From Actinomycetota bacterium (GTDB lineage Bacteria; Actinomycetota; Actinomycetes; Nanopelagicales; Nanopelagicaceae), in contig JACMQL010000047.1 of NCBI GenBank assembly GCA_014377015.1, positions 1-64,000 of the forward strand: 64,000 nt of DNA, written 5' to 3'. The position numbers and the translations under genes were made by a program. Positions 31,847 to 40,318 of this stretch are shown here, in pieces. Position 1 is the first letter of the stretch. Every line of letters starts with the position of its first letter. A model generated the notes under the pieces. The model had not been told where the DNA came from, did not search any database, and saw only the letters and a list, made by a program, of their open reading frames with translations.

Positions 31847-32734
31847 TTGAGCAAAGTTCTTGCTGTCATCGCGACCGAGACAAATCCGAGACAACTTGTT
31901 CAAACCGATGGAGTCGATTACTGGTTGATCTCTGGCGTGAACACTCTAGGGGACGCGCTGCGCATGCGACTCCACGACTTTCGCGCAGCACTCGACGGCC
32001 CTATTGGTGAGAAAGTAGCGGGACGGCTAGGTGTGCCGATCTCGGATGAAATTGAAATATGGGGTGCTGGAGTTACCTACCTTCGCTCTCGTGATGCCCG
32101 AAAAGAAGAAAGTGGCATGCCCGATGTGTATCAGCGGGTTTATGAGGCCGATCGTCCAGAGATATTTTTGAAATCAACCGCTATTCGATGTGTTGGTGAC
32201 GGAGACAAAATTGGAATGCGAGGTGATGCTTCTGCGACGGTTCCAGAGCCTGAAGTTGTCATCGTCATCAACCGTTATGAAGAAATTATCGGACTGACAA
32301 TCTGCAACGACGTGACTGCACGTTCTATTGAAGGAGAGAACCCCCTTTACCTTTCACAGGCGAAGATCTACATCGGTTCGACCTCCATGGGACCCACCAT
32401 CACACCCTCATGGAACATCACCGAGTACAAAAATGTCGGAATTCGCTCCTCCATTGAACGAAATGGGGCAACAGTTTGGAAAGCACAGACATCTCTGGGT
32501 GACCTAAATCGTACTTTCGAAGATCTTGTCTCCTACCTTTTTCGGTGCCAGGTGTTTCCAGATGGCGTCGTTTTATCAACTGGAACAGGCATTATTCCGC
32601 CGCTGGATGTAGCGCTGGAAGAGGGGGACATAGTCTCAATTACCGTCGATGAGGTGGGCACCTTGACGAATCAAGTTGAGATTATTCCGATTGACAGCAA
32701 CGCTCGAGCAAATGAAACCGAAGGGAAAGCGTGA
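31847..32734 (+). CDS. Fumarylacetoacetate hydrolase family protein (2-keto-3-deoxy sugar acid dehydratase-like)
   Basis: Probable TTG start 31847 after SD; WGAGVTYLRSRDARKEES...IGLTICNDVTARSIEGENPLYLSQAKIY. Confidence 0.85.
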   Translation: MSKVLAVIATETNPRQLVQTDGVDYWLISGVNTLGDALRMRLHDFRAALDGPIGEKVAGRLGVPISDEIEIWGAGVTYLRSRDARKEESGMPDVYQRVYEADRPEIFLKSTAIRCVGDGDKIGMRGDASATVPEPEVVIVINRYEEIIGLTICNDVTARSIEGENPLYLSQAKIYIGSTSMGPTITPSWNITEYKNVGIRSSIERNGATVWKAQTSLGDLNRTFEDLVSYLFRCQVFPDGVVLSTGTGIIPPLDVALEEGDIVSITVDEVGTLTNQVEIIPIDSNARANETEGKA

Positions 32735-33660
32735 TGAAATCGCTCGGAAAGCAGATTTTGTGGTCCGAATGGGACGACCTCGAAGTTCCGGCGGGTATGC
32801 GCACGCTATCTCCAGCCACCGCGCCACTAGATCAGATGGATGAGAAGATCCTTTCGGAGATTACTTTTTACGTCGCGCCGTATCTAGGCGGCCGGAAGGG
32901 ACTTGCGTACGCAAATCGCATGTCATCACTTTCAGTTCTCCAACTTTTGACTGCGGGATTCGACGACGCGATGGATTATGTCCGCCCAGAAATTACTTTG
33001 TGCAACGGACGAGGTATACACGATGCGTCGACAGCCGAACTCGCCGTCGGGCTCACAATTGCTTCACTACGCGGAATTCCAGATTTTGTGCGCAACCAAG
33101 AAAAAGGCGAATGGAAGCCAGGCCGCTACAAATCTATTAATGATCGTAAAATCGGCATCGTAGGCTTTGGGGCTATCGGCAAAAATATTGCGCGAATACT
33201 TTCCGGCTTCGATGTCGATGTTGTGGCGTTCTCGCAATCAGGGCGTGATGGCGCAATAAAGATGACTGATTTCGACGCGCACCTTCCAACTTTGGATGTA
33301 GTGATTTTGATTCTCCCGCTCAATGATTCCAGCTACCACCTCTTTGATGAACGCAGATTTTCACTCATGAAAGACGGCGCACTTCTGGTAAACGTTGCTC
33401 GTGGCGCAGTCGTGGATACGGATGCGCTAGTTGCGGCGCTGCATACTGGCAAGATCACTGCCGCTGTTGATGTTACAGATCCGGAGCCTCTACCGGCCGA
33501 TCATCCGCTTTGGGGCGCACCTGGCATCTTGATCGCCCCACATGTAGGAGGAAATTCAAGTGCATTCGAACCGCGTGCCAGAAAGCTTATTGAACAACAA
33601 TTGAACAGATTGGCCGAAGGAATCGAACTCGAAAACATTATTGTTCGCGCCACGCGATAG
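32731..33660 (+). CDS. D-isomer specific 2-hydroxyacid dehydrogenase
   Basis: 309 aa; KIGIVGFGAIGKNIARILSGF, LLVNVARGAVVDTDALVAAL, DVTDPEPLPADHPLW; start overlaps upstream stop. Confidence 0.92.
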   Translation: MMKSLGKQILWSEWDDLEVPAGMRTLSPATAPLDQMDEKILSEITFYVAPYLGGRKGLAYANRMSSLSVLQLLTAGFDDAMDYVRPEITLCNGRGIHDASTAELAVGLTIASLRGIPDFVRNQEKGEWKPGRYKSINDRKIGIVGFGAIGKNIARILSGFDVDVVAFSQSGRDGAIKMTDFDAHLPTLDVVILILPLNDSSYHLFDERRFSLMKDGALLVNVARGAVVDTDALVAALHTGKITAAVDVTDPEPLPADHPLWGAPGILIAPHVGGNSSAFEPRARKLIEQQLNRLAEGIELENIIVRATR

Positions 33661-33674
33661 GTAGTATTTCGCCC

Positions 33675-35408
33675 ATGAGCGAAGACATGGGAAAAGGCAA
33701 GCGACGAAGTTCGGAATGGTTTGGAGACACAGGAAAGAATGGTTTCATCCATCGTTCCTGGATGCGCAATCAAGGCTTCGCGCCGGATCTTTTTGACGGC
33801 CGACCTGTCATCGGAATCGGCTCGACTTGGTCTGAGTTCACGCCGTGCAATGCCCACCTCAATCGGGTAGCTGAATCGATCAAGCGCGGAGTATGGGAAG
33901 CCGGTGGATTTCCACTTGAGTTCCCCGCAATGTCACTTGGCGAGCCGATCATGCGCCCGACCACGATGTTGTATCGCAATCTATTGGCTATGGAAGTTGA
34001 AGAATTAATCCGGGCCAATCCTATGGACGGCGTTATTCTGCTGGCTGGCTGCGATAAGACAACACCGGGAATGCTTATGGGGGCCGCCAGCGTTGACATT
34101 CCAACTTTGATGATGACTGGCGGACCGATGCTCAACGGCAAGTTCCGTGGAACAGATATTGGTTCAGGCACCGACGTCTGGAAATTCGCTGACGAAGTTC
34201 GTGCAGGTCGGATGAGCGAGGAAGAATTCACCGAGGCGGAAACCTGTATGGCCCGCAGCGCAGGTCACTGCATGACTATGGGCACGGCATCGACGATGGC
34301 TTCGGTCACTGAAGCACTCGGCATGCAACTGCCGGGCAGCGCTGCTATTCCGGCAGTTGATTCACGCCGCTATGCCTTGGCTCAGATTGCGGGTCGCCGT
34401 ATCGTGGCGATGGTCCAAGAGGATCTGCGCCTGTCAAAGATTCTCACGCGCAAAGCATTCGAGAATGCCATCCGCGTCAACGCCGCTGTCGGTGGGTCTA
34501 CGAACGCAGTCGTTCACTTGTTAGCACTAGCGGGCCGCGTCGGAGTGGATCTAGAGCTTTCAGATTTTGATTCGTTAGCGCGCGACATTCCAGTGGTAGT
34601 TAATCTCATGCCTTCAGGAAAATATTTGATGGAAGATTTCTTCTATGCGGGCGGCATTCCGGTAGTGATGTCTGAGCTCGGCGATCTCATTCACCGCGAT
34701 CACATCACCGTCACTGGAAAGACTGTTGCGGAAAATATCGAGAAAGCCAAAAACTGGAACAAAGATGTGATCACTTCGGTCGCGGAGCCTTTCCAGGTGG
34801 CAGGTTCGGGGACTGTCGTCTTGCGCGGGTCCCTTGCACCTGATGGAGCAGTACTGAAAATTTCCGCCGCCTCTCCGCACTTACTTAAACATCGTGGCAG
34901 AGCGCGCGTTTTCAGCACGGTTGAGGCGTACAACATCGCAGCCGATGACATGAACATGGATATAGATGAAGGCGACATCATTGTTTTGCAAAATTCCGGA
35001 CCAAAGGGTTATCCAGGATTTCCTGAGGTGGGTAATGTGTCTATGCCCCGCAAACTTATGGCCATGGGGATCATGGATTGCATTCGAATCTCTGACGCTC
35101 GGATGAGTGGAACTGCCTACGGCACCGTCGTTTTACACGTGGCTCCTGAATCGGCAATCGGTGGCCCACTTGCACTCGTGCGAAATGATGACGAGATCGA
35201 ACTCGATGTTGCGAATCGGCGCCTAGATCTACTCGTGTCTCCCGAAGTTCTTGAACAACGTCGAGCAGATTGGAAAGCTCCTGTTGGCGGACCAACGCGC
35301 GGGTGGAGCAAAATCTATGTTGATCATGTTTTGCAAGCCAACAAAGGCGCAGACCTTGACTTCCTGGTAGGCGGCTCAGGCAGCGATGTCCCGCGCCACT
35401 CCCACTGA
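33675..35408 (+). CDS. IlvD/Edd family sugar-acid dehydratase (L-arabinonate dehydratase-like)
   Basis: 577 aa; GIGSTWSEFTPCNAHL, ILLAGCDKTTPGMLMGAASVDIP, AVGGSTNAVVHLLALAGR; sugar-acid subtype inferred from neighbours. Confidence 0.88.
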   Translation: MSEDMGKGKRRSSEWFGDTGKNGFIHRSWMRNQGFAPDLFDGRPVIGIGSTWSEFTPCNAHLNRVAESIKRGVWEAGGFPLEFPAMSLGEPIMRPTTMLYRNLLAMEVEELIRANPMDGVILLAGCDKTTPGMLMGAASVDIPTLMMTGGPMLNGKFRGTDIGSGTDVWKFADEVRAGRMSEEEFTEAETCMARSAGHCMTMGTASTMASVTEALGMQLPGSAAIPAVDSRRYALAQIAGRRIVAMVQEDLRLSKILTRKAFENAIRVNAAVGGSTNAVVHLLALAGRVGVDLELSDFDSLARDIPVVVNLMPSGKYLMEDFFYAGGIPVVMSELGDLIHRDHITVTGKTVAENIEKAKNWNKDVITSVAEPFQVAGSGTVVLRGSLAPDGAVLKISAASPHLLKHRGRARVFSTVEAYNIAADDMNMDIDEGDIIVLQNSGPKGYPGFPEVGNVSMPRKLMAMGIMDCIRISDARMSGTAYGTVVLHVAPESAIGGPLALVRNDDEIELDVANRRLDLLVSPEVLEQRRADWKAPVGGPTRGWSKIYVDHVLQANKGADLDFLVGGSGSDVPRHSH

Positions 35409-35429
35409 CTTTGATGCAACGGAGGGACC

Positions 35430-36308
35430 ATGATTAGAGCTTCCGTTTTTGATGAACGAGTCAATTTGCTGGGTGAAGGTCCGACCGCAACTGGGGTGGC
35501 GAACGAACAAATCTCGTGGGTCGACATTATGGGAAGAAAAGTGCGCTCGCGTAATTTTCTTACCGGAGAAATCATGGAGTACGCAACGCAAGAAGACGTC
35601 GGCTTCGCGATTCCGCGAGTTACCGGCGGTGCCATCCTGGGAGTTGTCTCAGGTCCAGTGTTGCGCGATGCGGACGGCTCGCTACACCAACTACCGTCAC
35701 GCGAAGATGCGGACGGATTTCCTGCGCGTCGTCCAATTCGATGGAACGACGGGAAAGTCTCCCCGCAAGGTGATCTATTTATGGGCACCATGCCTTACGA
35801 CTTTGCGGCCAATGGGGGAGCCTTTTATCAACTTCGTGGTGACGGCAAACATATCCGACGCCTCTTTGGCGACGTTACGGTCAGCAATGGGCTTGACTGG
35901 ACGGTCGATGGTTCACGAATGTTCTACATAGACACCGCCTTGGGCGGAGTGGACATATTTGATGTTGAAGGTCATGACATCAGAAATCGTAGAACTCTGA
36001 TCCATTTCCCGAAGGAGATGGGATCCCCAGACGGAATGAGCGTGGATGCCAATGACAATCTTTGGGTTGCCTTTTGGCTAGGCGCGGCGGTTCGCTGCTT
36101 TGACGGTCGGACGGGCATCCAAATTGAGGAAATCACCTGCCCCGCGCCCAGGATCACCTCGTGTGTCTTCGGCGGGGAAAAATTAGACCAGATATTTATC
36201 ACAAGTGCGCGTGAAGATACCGACCTGGCACAATATCCTGAGGCAGGAATGGTCTTTATGGCCAGTCCTGGCGTGGTCGGCCAGAAAACCACACATTTTC
36301 GAATTTGA
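35430..36308 (+). CDS. SMP-30/gluconolactonase/LRE family protein
   Basis: 292 aa; LGEGPTATGVANEQISWVDI, VSNGLDWTVDGSRMFYIDT, PDGMSVDANDNLWVAFW. Confidence 0.9.
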   Translation: MIRASVFDERVNLLGEGPTATGVANEQISWVDIMGRKVRSRNFLTGEIMEYATQEDVGFAIPRVTGGAILGVVSGPVLRDADGSLHQLPSREDADGFPARRPIRWNDGKVSPQGDLFMGTMPYDFAANGGAFYQLRGDGKHIRRLFGDVTVSNGLDWTVDGSRMFYIDTALGGVDIFDVEGHDIRNRRTLIHFPKEMGSPDGMSVDANDNLWVAFWLGAAVRCFDGRTGIQIEEITCPAPRITSCVFGGEKLDQIFITSAREDTDLAQYPEAGMVFMASPGVVGQKTTHFRI

Positions 36309-36368
36309 TTTTTAGGTTCGCCTTGGAGTCACCTAGGGATCCCACTTCTGGTGGGCGAAGGAGTTTTA

Positions 36369-38990
36369 GTGAAAATCACATCCTCATTTGGTAGTCGTCG
36401 GCGCCAAGTTGGTGCGCTGCTTGTTTCCCTAGCGTTACTGGCAATCTCCTTACCTTCGCAGGCTAGCGCCACTCCCTCGACCGTACATCTCACCATTCAC
36501 TATCAGCGCCCAGGTGAAGATTACAAAGGCTGGAACTTGTGGCTCTGGAAAAATGTTTCTGGGAGTTCAGGTGATGTCGATGTAAACGCCAACGGCACAG
36601 AATTCAACGGGGATGATGCTTTTGGAAAAGTGCTGAAATTAGACATTCCTGACATGGCAAATTTTGAAAGCGTGGGATTTATTGTTCGATTAAACGCATG
36701 GCAATCAAAGGATGTCGGCGACGATCGCTTCGTTACTAATTTTGATGCGAACGGAAATGCAACCATCTGGCTAATCCAGGGGGACAAGACTGTATATACA
36801 AGTGCCCCCACAAGTAACGCTTCAATTCGTTCGGCCAGCATCGACGGATTCCGTCTACTTACGGTAGAACTCAGCCAGAAGATGGCACTCACCGGTTCAG
36901 GAGCTGAAGGGTTTACTCTTTCCGACGGAAATAGTGTCACCTCCGTAAAAGCGCTCAACGGTACCTCGACTAGTGCAAGTCAAGTTCAACTTACTCTCGG
37001 TGCTGACGTCGTCCTTGGTAAGACCTACACGCTCTCGCATCCAACGTTTGGAAAAGTTGAAACAACCCCAGGCAAGATCATGAACTCCGATGGGTTCAAC
37101 ACTCGCTTTACGTACGCAGGCAACGATCTTGGGAACACATATTTCACGGATCGCACTGATTTTCGTCTTTGGGCACCAACTGCAACTGCAGTCAAGTTAG
37201 TGACTTATGCCAAGGCTGACACTTCTGCGAATGAAGGTATCACTACACCGATGCTCGCTGATCAGAACGGAACGTGGATAACCACTCAGAAAGTCAATGC
37301 CAACGGTCTCATTTATAACTACCGCGTCACGGTCGGTGGAGTTGAGCGTGAGGCAGTAGATCCCTATGTGCGTGCTACAACAATCAATGGCACGCGTGGC
37401 GTAGTCGTGGATCTGTCGAAGACCGATCCGCAGGGCTGGAGCAAGAAGAAACCTTCATTCAGCGGGAAAGGTACTGATGCCGTAATTTATGAATTGCATG
37501 TACGAGACTTGTCGATGGATGCATCAGGAAATTTCCCAGCCGCCCAGAAAGGAAAATATTCGGCACTTTCCAACATGACGGCCAAGACAAATGCCGGTGG
37601 TCTCGCTGGTGTTGCGGCGATAAAGGACCTTGGCGCAACTCATGTTGAGTTACTTCCAGTTTTTGATTACGCATCGGTCGATGAAGCTAATCCGACTTTT
37701 AACTGGGGGTATGACCCGCAGAACTACAATGTGCCAGAAGGCTCTTACTCATCAGATCCCAGGAACCCCACTGCACGTATCGTTGAACTGAAGAGCGCAA
37801 TTCAGTCTCTGCACGACAACAACTTACGTGTGATGATGGACGTGGTGTATAACCACGTATTTAGCGTTTCAAGTTTCAGTCAAGAAAATATAGTGCCCGG
37901 CTACTTTTTCCGAACCAATTCCGATGGCACTCTCACTAACGGCAGTGGAGTCGGAAACGATGTGGCCTCCGAGAGACCGATGGTGCGTAAATTTATCGTC
38001 GACTCAGTTAAGTACTGGGCGACCCAATATCGCCTCGATGGATTTCGCTTCGACTTGATGGGGCTAATTGACCTGACAACAATGCAGCAAATCCGCATGG
38101 AACTTACGAAGATCGATCCTTCCATATTGATTATCGGCGAGGGTTGGGACATGGGCACCTTGCCCGCTATAGAGAAATCAACCCAACAAAACATAGGCTC
38201 TTTGGTCGGCATTTCTGCCTTCAATGACCAACTTCGTGACGGTATAAAGGGCTCAGTCTTCGATGCTACTGATACCGGTTATGCCACGGGTAAGTTGACG
38301 CAGATCACAAGCACAAAAGCGGGCATTGTCGGCAATGTTTTCTATAGCCGGGACGTTTTGGGGAAGTGGATAACCACAGATCCCACCCAATCGGTTAACT
38401 ATGTTGAGTCACACGACAATTTAACTTTGTTTGACAAGTTGACCGCCAGCGTTCCTAATGCCCCAACCGCCAAAATAGATACACTCGATCGATTCGCAAC
38501 CTCGATAGCATTCCTAGCTCAAGGTGTGCCATTTATGCAGGCCGGTCAGGAGTTTTTGAGATCCAAAAATGGTGATTCCAATAGTTATCGCTCAAGTGAT
38601 GCCATCAATTCCCTCAAATGGGATTTGCGAGGTAAGAACATTGCAACAGTGAATTACTACAAGGGGCTGCTGGCTCTACGAAAGGCGCATCCGGCTTTTC
38701 GAATGTCGACGACTACTTCGATACAGAAGAACCTGACATTTCTCAAAGCCTCTAATGATGTTATCGCGTATTCACTCAATGGATCCGCCGTGAAAGACAG
38801 TTGGAAGTCAATCGTCGTGGTTCATAACCCTAACTCGACTTCCCAGAAAATCGCCCTACCATCGAAAGGTAATTGGAGCGTTGTGGTGAATGAGAAGAGC
38901 GCAGGAGTAAAAGTAATCAAGACTTTGAAAGCTACCTCGAAAATTACCGTTGCAGGATTGGCGACTACAGTTCTGCAAAGAGTTAAATAA
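36369..38990 (+). CDS. Secreted type I pullulanase (CBM41-like + GH13)
   Basis: Signal peptide; N-terminal CBM41-like HYQRPGEDYKGWNLWLW; YDPQNYNVPEGSYSSDP; DGFRFDLMGL; IIGEGWDMGT. SD AAGGAG before GTG 36369. Confidence 0.92.
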   Translation: MKITSSFGSRRRQVGALLVSLALLAISLPSQASATPSTVHLTIHYQRPGEDYKGWNLWLWKNVSGSSGDVDVNANGTEFNGDDAFGKVLKLDIPDMANFESVGFIVRLNAWQSKDVGDDRFVTNFDANGNATIWLIQGDKTVYTSAPTSNASIRSASIDGFRLLTVELSQKMALTGSGAEGFTLSDGNSVTSVKALNGTSTSASQVQLTLGADVVLGKTYTLSHPTFGKVETTPGKIMNSDGFNTRFTYAGNDLGNTYFTDRTDFRLWAPTATAVKLVTYAKADTSANEGITTPMLADQNGTWITTQKVNANGLIYNYRVTVGGVEREAVDPYVRATTINGTRGVVVDLSKTDPQGWSKKKPSFSGKGTDAVIYELHVRDLSMDASGNFPAAQKGKYSALSNMTAKTNAGGLAGVAAIKDLGATHVELLPVFDYASVDEANPTFNWGYDPQNYNVPEGSYSSDPRNPTARIVELKSAIQSLHDNNLRVMMDVVYNHVFSVSSFSQENIVPGYFFRTNSDGTLTNGSGVGNDVASERPMVRKFIVDSVKYWATQYRLDGFRFDLMGLIDLTTMQQIRMELTKIDPSILIIGEGWDMGTLPAIEKSTQQNIGSLVGISAFNDQLRDGIKGSVFDATDTGYATGKLTQITSTKAGIVGNVFYSRDVLGKWITTDPTQSVNYVESHDNLTLFDKLTASVPNAPTAKIDTLDRFATSIAFLAQGVPFMQAGQEFLRSKNGDSNSYRSSDAINSLKWDLRGKNIATVNYYKGLLALRKAHPAFRMSTTTSIQKNLTFLKASNDVIAYSLNGSAVKDSWKSIVVVHNPNSTSQKIALPSKGNWSVVVNEKSAGVKVIKTLKATSKITVAGLATTVLQRVK

Positions 38991-39621
38991 TGAGTGTCAG
39001 CCGGTCGTTTATCGCTAGTTCTAAAGCTGTGCCGGTGCGCGAGTCGAAGAGTTCGACCTGTACATCTTTGCCCTTGAATGCTGTATAGACATTCTGGGGT
39101 AAATCCTTGTAATAAAGAATCTGATTTCCATTGACGTTGGTGAAAGAGATGGAGTCTGGCTCTTTGGCCGCTTCACGGAAAAGATGGAAGCTGTTATTAG
39201 TTTTGTAGGTAGAGACGACGCGATAGTTTGATCCCAGATCTTCAAGACCGTGGCCCTTAGGCAGATATCGTATGGAGATGCGATCATTTTCAGATGCGTC
39301 GAGGACGTACTTGGCATTCGCTACTGGGCCAACCCAATAAGCTTCTAGGCCCTTTAGTTTGACAATTTGTTTTAGTTCGCCAAGAGTCAAAGCGTAGAGC
39401 CCATGAGTCATCAAGTATTGATCGACGTCGCGTATAGGAGTCCTTCCCTGCAAATCTTCGGTGCTAAGGGGAATGAGAGTAACTAAGAGGGCGAAGATAA
39501 ATACCGCTGCGCGTAAGGCAGAGCCGTGGCTATAACTTCTCGTCACGCGGGCAACAAGACCAGAGTTACCCTGGCTCGGAATATCGCCTGCAACTCCATC
39601 CTTGCTCATAATCATCTCCAA
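38983..39621 (-). CDS. Uncharacterised single-TM extracytoplasmic protein, paralog C
   Basis: 212 aa; LKQIVKLKGLEAYWVGPVANAKYVL, IRYLPKGHGLEDLGSNYRVVSTY, ISFTNVNGNQILYY, GKDVQVELFD: same family as 12942 and 13852 CDS. Confidence 0.78.
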   Translation of the reverse strand: MEMIMSKDGVAGDIPSQGNSGLVARVTRSYSHGSALRAAVFIFALLVTLIPLSTEDLQGRTPIRDVDQYLMTHGLYALTLGELKQIVKLKGLEAYWVGPVANAKYVLDASENDRISIRYLPKGHGLEDLGSNYRVVSTYKTNNSFHLFREAAKEPDSISFTNVNGNQILYYKDLPQNVYTAFKGKDVQVELFDSRTGTALELAINDRLTLII

Positions 39622-39809
39622 TTCGCTATCTATTATCAGTCGTGGAGCACCTCTCCGCTACTATTTTTTGTGATTTAGTAAACTGTGACCGAAGCTAGGA
39701 TTACGGCGCTGGCTTGTTTCGAATAGGCACAAATTTCTGGTCCGGGAGCCCTCGACGTGCTAGGCATGCTTGAGAGATGTGGCTAAGGTAGAGAGAAGGG
39801 GGAGAGAAC

Positions 39810-40244
39810 ATGAAACATATAAAGATACTTGGATTAGCTCTTCTGGTGATCTTCGCGGGCACCGTTTTTTCCGTACCAGCAAGTAACGCCGCCTCGCTGC
39901 CTTCCAAATGCGTCGGCGTAAAGACGCAAGTTCGGGCTTTCGAAAAGATGGAGAAGCCTCTATCAGTGAAATATGGACCAGTAAACGGGAAATGGTCCTG
40001 GTATTTTGCCACAGATAATTCCGATTTCTACATTGACCTACAGAAGACAATCGTCGACCTGCAAGTGAAGATGTTCAGTTTTGATAAGGCAAATATTGAA
40101 TGTTTCACGCCTACGCAAAAGGAATACATCACCTCCAGTCTGAAGATCTGGAAAGATTTGCAATCAGAAATGAAGGTCCGGCCCAGTTGGCTGGCGGGAT
40201 TCTCATTCGTCGCCATAGTGTGGGACTCTATTTACAGTAAGTGA
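39810..40244 (+). CDS. Small secreted protein of unknown function
   Basis: 144 aa; signal peptide MKHIKILGLALLVIFAGTVFSVPASNAA; SD ggggaga. Confidence 0.65.
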   Translation: MKHIKILGLALLVIFAGTVFSVPASNAASLPSKCVGVKTQVRAFEKMEKPLSVKYGPVNGKWSWYFATDNSDFYIDLQKTIVDLQVKMFSFDKANIECFTPTQKEYITSSLKIWKDLQSEMKVRPSWLAGFSFVAIVWDSIYSK

Positions 40245-40318
40245 TAGTAAGTGAGTGGTGCAGGCTGTGCGATAAGAAATGAACCACTGGCTGTTCAACG
40301 GAGAGGATTTTTAGGTTC

